Shown: piece by piece, positions 1-12,900 of the stretch | Layout: each line of letters opens with the position of its first letter | How positions within the stretch are numbered: the first letter of the stretch is position 1 | Assembly (NCBI GenBank): GCA_029449245.1 | Contig: JANATF010000005.1 | Location: 1,116,001-1,180,000 of the forward strand | DNA: 64,000 nucleotides | From: Mortierella alpina | Taxonomy: Eukaryota > Mortierellomycota > Mortierellomycetes > Mortierellales > Mortierellaceae | Direction of reading: 5' to 3' | The notes under the pieces: generated by a model | Databases searched by the model: none | Told to the model about the DNA's origin: nothing | Seen by the model: only the letters and a program-made list of their open reading frames with translations | Translations under genes and position numbers: made by a program

Positions 1-1114
1 CAGCCCAGAGAATCGCAAGAAGTACAATACACTCGCTTCTGCTTTGGAGCCGACTTGGTACTTCCTGGCTTGTTGAACGCCTGTATCCGGGGAACCAAAG
101 CCTTGACTCTAGTGACTTCGGCACGGGGCACGGGGGTACGAACGAGCGATATATTGGTATATTAAAGTATGAGCGCCAACATGATTTCATTCAAGCTATG
201 GTATTCCTCGCCAGCGCGACCTGCGTTTGCTAGACGGGTAGAAGCATCGAAGGCGTCGGTGTAACGACGATGTTACTACCGAAAAGAAAATCATCTCGAA
301 CAAAGGGAACATAGGTGAAGAGATGAGGAGGACAGTCGGTTCAGGCGGTGGAAGGACGCCTGCGGTTTCGAGAGTGCGGGGTCGCTGGTCCTTGCCAAGT
401 CGGCACAGACCGATAACGTTGACGTCTGGACAACGATGGGGAGGAAGTGTGAAGCCAAGGAGGCTAGGGAATACCTAAAGCAAAGGTGGCCATGGAAGGT
501 GATGCAACAAGGAAGGAGTTGGAGATGAAAAGGAACTTCTAGATTGACGTATACAGCAAAGCGTAGAAGTAGGGCTACCGCAAAAGAAACGAGTCCAGTA
601 GAGCGGTGGTGTATGGTCGACAGCAGCACTATCATGCTCCGACTCGTCGGCTATGAGAAGGCAAGGTCAAGACCGTGATTGATGCCAGCGCAGTAAAGAA
701 AACTCTGATGATGGAGGAGCCGTCTGCCCAGAGAACAAAAAATTGGCACGGATGACGAGTAGGGTGAACGTTGGCCTAGTTCGCAGCAGAGACGTCCAGA
801 GATCTCGAGGATGGGGATATGGTAACCAAGGGTCGGTGTCCTTTACTGAGCATGGATGAAGGCGGGTGAGAGGGACGGAGAGAGAGCGGGCGAGAGTCGC
901 TTGGCGGTGAAGGGGTGCGCAGGGAAGACGCACAGAGGACGAAGGGGAGTAGTAAGTAGTTCGTTGAGTAGTGGCACCCTCCCGACAGCGTGGGGTCCAG
1001 TGCGCATGCATGCTGTCCTGCCCCCGGTACGGCAGCCCGGCGGTGCGGATGGGCAGGGGGTCAGTTGGCGTGCGGTGCGGTCGCAGGCGTGGCGTTTTGA
1101 CTCCGTCTCGAGCG

Positions 1115-1122
1115 ATATAAAA
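1115..1122 (+). promoter_or_regulatory. Possible TATA box of a distant promoter
   Basis: GATATAAAAC lies about 25-30 bases before a CT-rich stretch that resembles start-site regions of other genes in this window. It could serve the gene at 3042, giving a leader of almost 2 kb, or an unseen non-coding transcript. Confidence 0.3.
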
Positions 1123-2975
1123 CCGAAGGCGATTTTTCTCGCCCTTCGCACTTCTTCTCTCCAATCCTCCTTTTTCGATCTTCCACTCTTCCCACAATCT
1201 GATTCGCTCCCCAAAAATTCACGTTCCTCTGTTCAGTCGTGTATTCTAAAACACATATCTGTCACACGTATCGTCCTCACCTTCCACGCTGTTGTTTATA
1301 TTTTTTTTCGTCTCCAGCACCCACCACTTTGGCACCGACCATCGCTCCGTCACATCCTCCCTGCCGCAAAGCCCGCTTTGCAAGGTACGTCCTCACACCA
1401 GCCCCGTCCTCTAGGGCGTTATTTCCATGCATGTAGAGCAGCGGCTCTACTTGCAACATATTTGCAACAGATTTGCAACATCCCATCAAGAGCTCGAACA
1501 CGGCAGAGGGCAGTGTGCTTGGTCTCGGAGATGCTGGGGATCTCTGCCTTGCGCCCTTGCCTTGGGCGCTCTTGCCCTGCTGTACAGCCATCGTCACCAG
1601 GACCCACACACCCCTACACACCCCTACACACCCCTAGGCTAGAATAGGGCGATCTCTCCCCTACAGTTATATTCCATTCCATCATTCCCACATTTCCCTT
1701 CGCACCTGATGGCTCTTGGCACTGCCCTTTTCGGGACCCGTCCAGGCCTCAACGGGGCTTTGGGTGGATGTATTGCATCCGATTGCCGGCCTAGCTCGCA
1801 CAAGCACATGTGTTCTTGACGTATTCCATATTGCCACCACCGCCGAGCCATGATGAAACTGTGGCCGCGTGCCTCGCGTGGTTTTTTGCGGTTATTCTTG
1901 TTTTGATATTGGCATCTTTATCGGTCCATCATTACCTCCCCCATCTATCCAACGCTGAACATCTTTGGGTGGGTTGGTGCTGCTCTACACATGCTAGTCA
2001 GAAGGATTGCAATCCACCCACAACCGCAATGGTTGCTCTTACACCTTGTCCGCCCAAAGGATCAAGTGCGTGGCATGTGCTTCTCAATTGTTCGCTCAGC
2101 GCACAGTGTGAACGAGAAAGGGGCCCCATGACGAGACCTTTAGATGTGAAATCAGAAGGGCTAGTGGTCGCAGCGACTTGCCATTTCGTTCGTTGAGCGG
2201 TATTTTAAGAACGATATCGGAAGCGGGCTTATGCTTTGCTCAATCAGTCTTGCATTAGGAAGGGAGCCCAAGTGGCATTTTCAGTGTGCTGTGGTGCTAG
2301 CGGCAAGGTTCTTACACGATCCCTTGACATGAGCCCTGCGCCTTTGCGCTTTCTTTTTCTTATACACCCTTGTACTTCCGGGATCGTGCCTTGACTTTAG
2401 AGCGTGGCATTGGGGTGCATGCTGTGCTGCTTTTCGTCAGTATCGAAGGAAAGGAAAAATCGTTCTTCGGCAATATTTCATATTCTTTGCAGTTCCATGT
2501 CTTCACTCTCCTAATTCGGGTCCTCCTCGAGTTTTTGCAGCCTGCGCTGCTTGCCCCCTTGTGAGCGCCGATGGTCTACAGATATCGATCTATAATGTTC
2601 TGATATTGTGGCCTGCCCTTTCCATTCCCCCCCTCCCTTGCAGGGATGAGCCCCTATCTTGCGTAGTCGATCACCTGGAAGCAGCGTGGGAGGCCACCTC
2701 TACCACGCTACATGTCGCTGTGTGTTTAAGGGCGAGTGTGGCTGTCCATGCGCAACTCTCTTGCTGCTGGACGTTGAGACGGAAGAGCAGGCGATGCCTT
2801 GGCCAGCCTGAGCGCAAGGCCATCAGCTGGGATTGTGCGTCTGTTGCCTTTTCATTTTTGTGCTGTCCGACCGCAGCGCTTTACTACACGTCCAGCATCA
2901 AGCAACATCAAACCACCACAGAGCAGATCTGACCATCTATCTATTCATCTCTAAACTGCGCCATCGATGCTCTAG

Positions 2976-3003
2976 ACCAATACCAATACCAATACCAATA
3001 CCA
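2976..3003. repeat. ACCAAT hexanucleotide microsatellite
   Basis: The unit ACCAAT is repeated a little under five times just before the start codon at 3042. It sits in the presumed 5' leader. Confidence 0.85.
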
Positions 3004-3041
3004 CACCCCCCTTTCCCTACTGACGACAACCCTACAGGTCC

Positions 3042-6000
3042 ATGCATCCAGCAGGCGACAACAACGATAATGGGAGCGGGAGCGAGACAGCGGGCTATGA
3101 TCTTTCGATGGATCATCCGGGCTACAGCCTGCCCCTGACGAATATTTCCTACAGCGTTGATCCTCGCGAGCGACAGCACGTCCGGTGCGAGGCCATGGCC
3201 AAGAAAGCGTTTCAGAACATCATGGACTCGTACGAGGAGTATGAGCGCATGACGGACGTATTCCAGCTGGAGCATGCGCGGCGAGAGCAGCACGAGAGGG
3301 AGCTCAAGGAGGAGCGGCTGCGTCTGCGGAAGCAGCAGAGGAGCAAGAAGAAGACCGGCAAGCAAGGTAAGAGAACCGTTGTGCGTGCCACCAGTGTAGT
3401 GTGCCTCCATCCATGCGCAACACCCATGTACATCCATGTACATCCATGCCTGCCATCTTCCCTGTATCCTCTGTCCTCTGCTGTCCTCTGCTGTCCTCTC
3501 TTCCTCGGTCCCTTGACACCACTTTGGACACCACTTTGGACACCACTTTTCCACGCGCAGTGGATATATATCTCGTCACCACACGGGCCTCTTCGCTGCA
3601 ACGCCCCCAATCAACGGCTGCCGCAGTGACATAGTCGTCAGAGTTGCGTGCGCGATGCAGACACATCTTGTTTCCGCATCCTCACTTTGCCCACCTCTCC
3701 GCCGATTCCTCATCGACACCGCACAGCCCCTGTTGCTCATCTGGGACATTCATCGCCTCATCCACCTCATCCACGGCAACACTTACCAGCACAGCACAGC
3801 AGCATTGCAGCACAGCGGCACAGCGGCATAATCACATAGAACATATACACACCCCTGCACCTGCCCACATACACTTCCGCACTCTTTTTGCAGCCAGTAG
3901 CACCTGTGGCCATGCAAACTAACGGGCTCTTGACTTGTGCTCTAGGCTCTTCAGCTCCCATCCTAGCCTCAGCAACATCATCGTCGTCAACCACCCCCTC
4001 AAAGGCAGGTACCCCCTTGGCCTTTGGCGCCCCAATATCGGCCTTTTCTCCTTCGCCTTGGTCGCCAGCAGCGCAGCAAGGTCGGCCACGCAAGAAGCGC
4101 AAGCAGTATATCCCGGTCCATCCCGCGATCGTCAATCGCATCCCTGGCATCACCCTCCGCATCCAGCCCGACACCACCCAGGGCCACCAACACTTGCAAG
4201 TCGAGATCCTCAAGAACGTGGATGATTACCCGAGCAGCCATCATGGATACAACGTCGGCGAGCAAGATACTGCTGATGTGGACAGCATTGCAAGTCCGCT
4301 CACGCCACTGAGTAACGAGAGCGTGGACTTGAGGCCACCTGAGCAGAGTCAACTTCAAGCGAGGCACGATTTTACCAGGATCCAAAAGTCGATCGAGTCT
4401 GGCTGGCCAAGTTATTCGTATTTCCCTCATTCTTACCTCGGACCTGTCAAGTGCGAACACGCATACTACCAACAATACCCTCAGGACGACAAGGACGTGG
4501 AGATGCATGACGTGGCAATCGCACCCAACACCTTGCGCAGTCTCAGCATGACTAAACATAAGCGCCACCAAAGCACCGATAGCACGGGCAGACGAAAGAG
4601 CATGAATCGCAGCCAGGAAAACTCGCCGTCTGTCAATGTTTCACGCTCCGTCTGGCCACAGGACGTGGCGATTGCCATCGCGGATCTGCCGCTTTCCTGG
4701 AACAACTTCGCCTCCCGCGACTGCCAGGTGAATACTGTGATCGGCAGACATGACAAGGAGTTTGGTCTTCTGGAGGAGGTTGTTCAGGAGGCAGTGGCCC
4801 GGCAGCAGGCAGCCCAGCAACTTGTGTCGGAGGACGAGAGCGAGGACGAGAGTCAGGATGTACATGAACCCATTGTCAATGGGGATCAGATATCTCGGCG
4901 GTCATCTCACACTCAGGAGCGAGAGGGCTCTGCCACAAGAGCGAGCACGCCGAGGGCAACCAGGAATCGGACGCCATCTCACAAACCAGCCGCCTCTCGC
5001 TCCTCTGCAACAGAAACTGCTAGGGCTCGAGCGACACGGAGTCGGACTCACCCCCATGACCACGATACTGGTACGGCAGAATTAGTAGAGGCCTATGATG
5101 ATATCGACCGGGCCATGAAGGCAAAGCGGCAAAGGAAGCGTGAGGAACGCATGAGAGCCACTTCCGAGGCGACATCGAGTGCAAGCGCTGCAGCTGAGGA
5201 GGACCAGGAGGTGGAGGATAGGGCCTTTGAAGGACGAGATATCAATGACGAGTATAACAACTTGGAACGCGTGCAGGACGAGGGTCAGAATCAGCCGCCT
5301 TCTCGATTCAAGAAACCTCCAGCGCTCCATTTTGCATCAGGAGAAATGCAGGACCGTAGTTCGAAAATCAAAGAGGACACAGCCGCGTCCCCACCTTCGC
5401 CACCCAATTCACGACAGGTCACCCCTGCGAAAGGAGAGTCTACGGCGAGTTCACGACGGCCTAGTATTTCATCGCACGCTCGCACCAACAAAACCCACAG
5501 CCGTACCACCTCAATCTCCAATGACGCCGCTAGCACGCCTCCCGCAACACCCACAAAGTCGACTCATACCAATTCGCCTGATCAACGTACCGGACACGGT
5601 GACAGGGATGAATCGGAGTCCTCAGTAAAGTCATCATCTGCATCTGGTAGAACGCGCGCCAGCGGAAGATCGTTGTCCAATGTGATTCCCTCACAGGGTG
5701 GCACCAACTACTTCGAATCGGCCATGCACATGATCGAGGCTAAGCGCCGACAAGTCATCGCCAAGAAGCGAGCCGCAGCGGCAACTACGGAGAATGAATC
5801 CTCTTCATCCGTTCCAGTCGACCCGCACGAACTAGAGCGTGAGCTTGAACATCACCTGAGTGCGTCTGAGGAAAGCCGAGCGGAACCGAGCGGAACGAAG
5901 GACGACCTGAGGTCTGAAGGTAGCAACCTCCCAAAATCCTCGAGGGTTCTGCCGGGGCGTGTCCTCCGCCGAGTAGCCGACCACGATCGTGAGGGTCGCA

Positions 6001-6293
6001 GCGTTGATTCTGAGCCCCTTCTGGACCCCGACTGCACATCTTGCCGATTGGAACTTACCGCCAAGGATAAGGCATCATGGAAACAGGCGATGCAGGACGG
6101 CGACATCCATCTGAATCGGAGGACCTGGAGCAAGACGGCGATTCTTTGCAACGTTTGCCGGGTCCAGTACCAAGAGCACCACCTCCGCTGTACGCAGTGT
6201 TTCTTTGTGCCTGTAGCAAGCGCCATCAAGTCACTCAAGCCAGGCGGGACTTGCATTCGATGCAAAGCCGGAACATGGCTAATTGAGATTTGA
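3042..6293 (+). CDS. Unrecognised nuclear-type protein with C-terminal paired CxxC zinc motifs
   Basis: Two exons fit best: 3042-3366 and about 3898-6293, joined in phase across an intron of roughly 530 nt (donor GTAAGA, acceptor CAG or TAG at 3895-3900), giving about 906 residues. Exon 1 ends in a charged coiled-coil-like stretch (ARREQHERELKEERLRLR). After the intron come PRKKRK, which looks like a nuclear localisation signal, then a short conserved-looking block (IPGITLRIQ...LQVEILKNVDDY), a long Ser/Thr/Arg-rich disordered middle, and a C-terminal domain of about 85 residues with four CxxC pairs (CTSC, CNVC, CTQC, CIRC). Four pairs could bind two zinc ions in a degenerate GATA-like or treble-clef fold. 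I do not recognise the family. A chromatin or transcription role is inferred from composition only. Confidence 0.75.
3424..3550. repeat. Cluster of three short tandem arrays inside an intron
   Basis: Within the long intron lie three unrelated arrays: a CCATGTACAT-type unit (about 3424-3448), a CTGCTGTCCT-type unit (about 3471-3498) and a 12-base CACCACTTTGGA unit repeated three times (about 3515-3550). They may explain why this intron is longer than others in the window. Confidence 0.8.
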
Positions 6294-6491
6294 TATCCCA
6301 ATGCACACTTTTTTTTTCGATCGCCGCCTCCCTGTTCTTTTTGTATTCCGCGACCTATTGTCAATCCATGTCTCGCCCAATTAATGATAAAACGAGAGTC
6401 AAGATCGAAGAAAAGAGTCGATGTGTGTTTTTTTTTTTAATTGCGCTGCACTGCGCTTGGCGTTTTCTTGTTTTTTTTTTTTTTGGCTATG

Positions 6492-8021
6492 TTACAAATC
6501 CCATTCGTAGTCCTGCGAATATGATGTTGAGCTGGATGCCAATGGGTCCAGCCAGTTCAGTTCCTGCACCATGACGTCCCGCGCCACAGATTCGATTTCC
6601 TTCAGCACTATTGCCAATATTTTCTATCAGCAAAACATGATAGGGAAGAGGTATTAGCACACTTGTTTATTTTGGACCAGCAAAATCGCCAGATGAAGTC
6701 AACGTGAGCCTTGTTTTTTTGGTGTCTTACCTTGAAGCGTGTGTCGATCTTTTGAAACGACTCCATGGACGCCAACGTCCAGATTTGCTCCTGTTGTTGC
6801 TGGAGTTTGATCTTTTCATACACCTCCGAGATCATGTCGCAGAGCGTGGCGGTGGTGATGGTATAGTCCAGATTGAAGGGCAGGCTTTTGACCTCTAGGA
6901 ACGAGTACTCGCCCGCCTCGTCTTGAGACCTGCCTGTTTTGAAAAAGATCTAGAACCCAGGTGTCGCAAAAAGAGTATAGAAAACAATGCGTAAGCACGA
7001 TAGATGAAATTAAAAAAAAAGGGGAGCGTGCGGATGGAGACGTGGTTGATATGAAGGATCTGACGACAAAATAATACGTCGGGACGCGTTTGAGCCAGAC
7101 CAAAATAAAGCTCAAATGAGCGGCCATTGCACCCATGCCCCTGAATGGCCATGTTTTTTTGGCTACTGCATCAAAAAAAGGGGGGACGAATGGCGACAAT
7201 AGGAGGATAGGATCTTCTTACGGATTTAGCCCTTGATTCTGCTCCAGCAAAGTACTCGTATTCCTGTGTGACACTGTTCAGGGCCTTCAAGTAGTCTGCG
7301 GTGCTTGGAATGTCCAGGATGGTGGCCAGAGATGTGCCCAAGGAGAAGAACTGCAAAGATCTATATTGGATGTGAGAATATATGAGCGTGCATATCTCGG
7401 CATGTTTCCACGAGACAAAACTGGAAGGCGCCAGTTTTTTTTTTTTTTGGTTTGCAGATGCAGAAATGTCAAGAATAATGAGCATCATGTGGTACAAGCA
7501 GGACAGAAGAATCCGAATTCTTTTTTTGGGATGTGCGCTTGTACACATCGGAAGGTACAACTTGTTGTCTCCCACAAACGCTCTGTCCGAACCAATGGGC
7601 CATCTGGGCAACGCACACTCTCGTATGGGTACACCACAATTGTTTGCATGCCTCCAAACAACCCGCCAAAAAAACGAAGTGTGTTCGAAAATGAAGTGAA
7701 CGCAGCAAAGCATAAAATGGGGGGGGGGGGAAGGGGCAGAGGTGAAGGGCAGGTGAAGGATCCACTTCGTATTTTTTCTTACCTCCGATGCATCTTGTCG
7801 TCGGACCAGATTTGTCGCATCTCGTGTTCAGATAAGAGCGCAGTGTTGTAGAGCACCATGCCGCCTCGAAAGACACGCATCAGATAGGTCCAGGTGGCGA
7901 TGCGTTTGGAGATCAGACTGGGCATCCAATCCTGCTGGTGGGTGTGATAGCCGGTCGACTGCAGGATTGAACTCGTGGGGGCTATCATCATGGTGGAGGG
8001 CGTCAGGCTCACGGAAGCCAT
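6492..8021 (-). CDS. Unrecognised conserved-looking protein, 242 residues
   Basis: Four exons on the minus strand join in phase: 8021-7783, 7360-7222, 6949-6731 and 6623-6492. The start at 8021 gives MASVSLTP; an in-frame ATG at 8288 would add low-complexity sequence that reads like leader. The product is mostly helical and has no signal peptide. Distinct blocks are ISKRIATWTYLMRVFRGG, FLEVKSLPFNLDYTITTATL and KIDTRFKKILAIVLKEI. The exon structure, absence of stops and non-repetitive composition argue for a real gene. I cannot name the family; a cytosolic trafficking or scaffold role would be guesswork. The intron at 7361-7782 is longer than usual for this window. Confidence 0.75.
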
Positions 8022-9917
8022 CGATGAAGGAGCGTGGAGGTTCGGGGTTATAGTCAATTCCAGCGAGTGCGATGTGACCAAGGAGGCAGATGGGAGGTGT
8101 GATGAAAGAGTGGGGAGGAGAGTGCAAGAGTGGATGGAGAGCAAATGGGCCGGGCCGAGGGCGAGGCAGAGCACGAATGACGGTGGGACAGGAGGAATGG
8201 AGGGAGCCAAGAGATGATGTTCTTGCTCTGAAGGGCGAGAAGGAAAAAGGGAGAAAGCGCAATTGTTCTCCGAGCGACCGGGGCACACGGTCCTCCCACA
8301 CTCTCGCCTTTCTCAGCTCTCACTCGCACCTTGCGCAATGTGTGGCCTTGCCTGTACCTTTTTTTTTCAGGCACCGCATAAGTGTTGAGATATCGTGTAC
8401 AGTACATTCGTACTTCGCCCCCTAGGCTGCGGTACAAGTGCGATTCGGGAGGGAACAATGCTCCTGCCTCACATCAGGGCATTCCTCGGAATCCCCATTC
8501 CCCAGAACAGGTTATTCCAGAGACTTGCTACACTATGACTAAAACTTCTTTCCTCTCGCAGGAATCTTGTGTTTAAAGCAATAGCCGGTGCTTGAAAGCC
8601 GTCTGGGTCGTGAGCCATTGAACATTGGCCTGGCGCGTAATCATTGGCAAATACTGCATTTTGGATGCTTCGAGCAGCGAAGTACTACTCTCAAAAGTTC
8701 TCCTGGCATGATACCGTCTGTCTTTGACCTCCTAATGAGATACAGTTTGCTGTAGATGTAATGACCGGCGTCGTCCATATCCATCACCTCTCAGATCGCG
8801 AGGCATCTTATCGAGATTATTACCCTCTTCGTTAAGCAGCCGCGACCCTCAAGAGCTCGTCCACTGCCTCTTACTCTACAAAGGTCCTTTCTCGACCACT
8901 GAGCCCGTCTCTCTGTCACTACTTGCTCCTAAACGGCGGGTCCTGCTACCCAAGGTGCTTTGGTCACCATGGCTGTAATGTGCGTGGCCTACACCTAATA
9001 TTAGACACGCTGTTCGTGCTCTGCTGTTCTTCATGTCGGTCCCCGCTGCTTGTACATGATCGCATGTATTTGCGCTTGGATTCAACAGAACTCGATTCTT
9101 TGCGGGGATTCTTGGACTTCACAACCAAGGAGGCCAGTGATACACCGAGCGGTCCTCTAATGCCTTCACTGCTATCATATCTCGCCTCCTGCCTAGTCTG
9201 TGCTGACAATGACGACAATGATACGATGAGGAGCGAACAGCAACGACGGAATTACAAAACAGATCCACACCTCGATTGCTCATTCCTCTGGCACGAGGGT
9301 GTCCGCTCAATATATCCAAATCCTATGCCTTCTTCAGATACACTGGACATCGGTCATTTGGATCACCCGAGCCGCGCGTTGCCGTAATGTAGCTCTAGGT
9401 AAGGGAATAGTCTACGGCTAATGACTCAAGGACAGTTAGGTACAGACACTATGATCCCAAAGCCAAATATGAAAGTATCTCATGAAAATAAACGGGGGAA
9501 TAAAAAAAGTCGGGCGGTGGTCGTGGGGCGGTACGCCAGGTCTGTGTGAACGGCAAGCGTGACTGAGAGGGTAGGAATGTATAGCATATGTAGCATATGT
9601 AAGGCTAAGCAAAGCATGATAATGGGGTTGAGTTAACGAAGATGAGAGGTGTCAAACTGCAAAAGAACTGTATACATCTCACACAAGGGCCAGTGGATCG
9701 ATCAAGAACCTTTAACCTCAGGCATGAATGGACGCGCAAAAAGGCAGGTCCGATTTACGCAAGTGGCGCGCCGAGGGTTCAAAAGCTAAAGAGGACAAAG
9801 GACACAAGCAAGCGAGACTTGAGCTTCCGTGTCCACAGAAAAATGGACAAAACAGCGTTCACAGGGGCCTTTGATTTGTGGCACATGTTTATTATACAAC
9901 CAGCTTTAAATATATTT
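8022..9917. other. Gene-poor gap
   Basis: Almost 1.9 kb without a supported gene. The largest open frame (8923-9387, plus) has no recognisable domain and no splice context. A short direct repeat TAGCATATG occurs twice near 9580-9600. The stretch probably holds the leader of the 8021 gene and the 3' flank of the receptor gene. Confidence 0.5.
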
Positions 9918-12900
9918 TTAATGTCGATCATCATCGAGTGCACCTTCTATCATAGATGGACTGCCCGAAGCGCCGCGTTGCTCCAAGAGTTTGACGTTGA
10001 TCCTACTTAAGCCCCGCACGGTTGATATTTTGGTATCTGTCACGGCGAGCTGGTCGTGCCTAGAACTCCATTGTAGGCAGACGTGATGGCCATCTCCTGT
10101 CACTTTCCATAGGCGAACGGATTTATCATCACTGCCAGTTGTAAGGTAGCTGTCGTTTCCAATTGCTTTCCAGGCGATACCGACAATCCCCCCATGAAAA
10201 TCCTTGACCACAATCATGCACTGACCCGATTCCACATCCCAGAGCCGCACCGTCTTGTCCATACTGCCCGAGGCAATCTGCTGGCCGCTTGGCGAAAACA
10301 CCACGCTCCAAACAGAGGAAGTGTGGCCGCTTAGAATGACACCAGCTGCACCGGATTGTGCGTCCCAGAGCCGCACCGTCTTGTCTGTACTGCCCGAGGC
10401 AATCTGCTGGCCGCTTGGCGAAAACACCACGCTCCTAACAGAGTCCGTGTGGCCGCTTAGAATGACACCAGGTGCACCGGATTGTGCGTCCCAGAGTCGC
10501 ACCGTGTTGTCATAACTGCCCGAGGCAATCTGCTGGCCGCTTGGCGAAAACACCACGCTCCAAACAGAGGAAGTGTGGCCGCTTAGAATGACACCAGCTG
10601 CACCGGATTGTGCGTCCCAGAGCCGCACCGTCTTGTCAAAACTGCCCGAGGCAATCTGCTGGCCGCTTGGCGAAAACACCACGCTCCTAACAGAGTCCGT
10701 GTGGCCGCTTAGAATGACACCAGCTGCACCGGATTGTGCGTTCCAGAGCCGCACCGTCTTGTCTCTACCGCCCGAGGCAATCTGCTGGCCGCTTGGCGAA
10801 AACACCACGCTCCTAACAGAGTCCGTGTGGCCGCTTAGAATGAGACCAGCTGCACCGGATTGTGCGTCCCAGAGCCGCACCGTCTTGTCTCCACCGCCCG
10901 AGGCAATCTGCTGGCCGCTTGGCGAAAACACCACGCTCCTAACAGAGTCCGTGTGGCCGCTTAGAATGACACCAGCTGCACCGGATTGTGCGTCCCAGAG
11001 CCGCACCGTCTTGTCTCCACCGCCCGAGGCAATCTGCTGGCCGCTTGGCGAAAACACCACGCTCAAAACATCGGAGGTGTGGCCGCTTAGAATGACACCG
11101 GCTGCACCGGATTGTGCGTCCCAGAGCCGCACCGTCTTGTCTCTACCGCCCGAGGCAATCTGCTGGCCGCTTGGCGAAAACACCACGATCCTAACAGAGT
11201 CCGTGTGGCCGCTTAGAATGACACCAGCTGCACCGGATTGTGCGTCCCAGAGCCGCACCGTGTTGTCAAAACTGCCCGAGGCAATCTGCTGGCCGCTTGG
11301 CGAAAACACCACGCTCCTAACAGAGTCCGTGTGGCCGCTTAGAATGACACCAGCTGCACCGGATTGTGCGTCCCAGAGCCGCACCGTCTTGTCTCCACCG
11401 CCCGAGGCAATCTGCTGGCCGCTTGGCGAAAACACCACGCTCAAAACATCGGAGGTGTGGCCGCTTAGAATGACACCGGCTGCACCGGATTGTGCGTCCC
11501 AGAGCCGCACCGTCTTGTCTCCACCGCCCGAGGCAATCTGCTGGCCGCTTGGCGAAAACACCACGCTCCAAACAGAGGAAGTGTGGCCGCTCAGAGAGTG
11601 TGTCCTTTTCCAAGTCGTGGCCGTGTAGAGATTGATTTTCCTATCCTCAAGACCGACGGCGAATGTCCTTCCATCTGGCGAGTACGCGCAGCTGAATACC
11701 CTGCTCTTTTCAACAAGAAATGGCGATTCGCCAAATTGTGCGCCTGCCATCTGGGCATCGCTCAAATCCGCCTGACGTAGCCAAATAGTGCGAAGGTTGG
11801 TATCACTCAAATTCGCTCCTTGTAGTTGCGCCGAATCAAACTGTCCACCGCTCAAGTCTGCGCCTGAAATCCGGATACCTCTGAGATCGGCTCCATTGAA
11901 TAATACACCTGCCCGAACCAAGATAGTGATGGCGTTTGCTGCTGCCTGAGTTGCACGAGCATCGGTTTTGGATAGTTCTATAATCTGACGGAGATTCTGC
12001 TTGAAAGTCAGGTCACTCTGAACATATTCAGCCAGAAAGTCGATAATCGATGATTCCTTGACGAGGTTCGTCTGACTCAAAGGGTTGTTGACGAGATTCT
12101 GTTCGCTTTCGGACACCAAGGTTCCAGTCGCACTGGCCTCGTATATGTGCCGAGAGTAAAAATACTCCAGCAGCGACCGGTGCATGAATCGATGCTGAAC
12201 ACCTGTACGCGATAGTGGACTGGACTCTCGAAGGAGGACCGTGTCTGGCTCTGCACCAAAGAATTTGCACTTCCACGTTCCTTTGTCGCTTCTCGGTGTG
12301 TACTGGACAATGGGATTTCCGTCCTGCTCCTTGAATATGGCTGCTGCAAGGCTCTTCAGAAAATCAATTGCGCTTGGTGCAAAGCCCTCCTCAAGTAGAT
12401 CCTGCAGTGCTTTCGCTGTCTCCGCCGATAATGCGCTGTTTGTCAGTCGTTGTTTGTTGATGTCCAGCCACTGGTCCGTGAATGAGTTGTACAAAGTCAG
12501 CCGTGTGACTTTGATCTTGGAAAGATCGACTGCGTCCTTAACAACACGAGGCAGCGCTCTGAGCGAGAGCGATAGCAGGAATGGGGTTTTGACAAGATCC
12601 ATCATGTTGGGGATCGACTGCAGCATGCTCATGTATTCTCCAGTGCTCCAAATGCGACTCCCGCCCATCAGTTTGTGTACCTCTGGATCTCGCACAAACT
12701 GATCGACGTAGTCCTTAATCTGGTCACTAGAGAACGGTACAATGACAGCCTCCGTGTACAAAGTTGCTGCTGTGCCGATGTATCGATCATTCTGCTGCGG
12801 CTGGAACAGACTGTGGTAGTCTTGTCCAAGATAGGTGGTCCTGCAGCTGATAATCATCTTGACGTTTGGTTGTCCTTCCTGGTTGAGTTTGTTGGCCGTG

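Larger units (their letters stand above)
1..3041. other. Long leader/intergenic stretch without a supported gene
   Basis: I find no ORF here with a recognisable domain; the open frames are low-complexity and overlap each other on both strands. A TATA-like box near 1115 followed by a pyrimidine-rich start region (about 1140-1200) suggests that transcription of the gene starting at 3042 begins far upstream. Good splice donors (for example GTACGT near 1386) and acceptors (for example CCCTTGCAG near 2643) make an intron-containing 5' leader plausible. Short repeats of the type ACACCCCT occur near 1610-1636. This is inference from signals only. Confidence 0.4.

Noticed and set aside
856-1647. A 263-residue plus-strand open frame in the leader region
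   Set aside because: It is low-complexity, crosses the TATA-like site and pyrimidine-rich start region, and has no domain; overlapping frames on the other strand are equally open.
8923-9387. A 154-residue plus-strand open frame
   Set aside because: Mixed composition without a domain; similar-length frames are open on the other strand.
10573-11628. A 351-residue plus-strand open frame of repeating sequence
   Set aside because: It is the antisense shadow of the WD40 array; repeat units keep all frames open.
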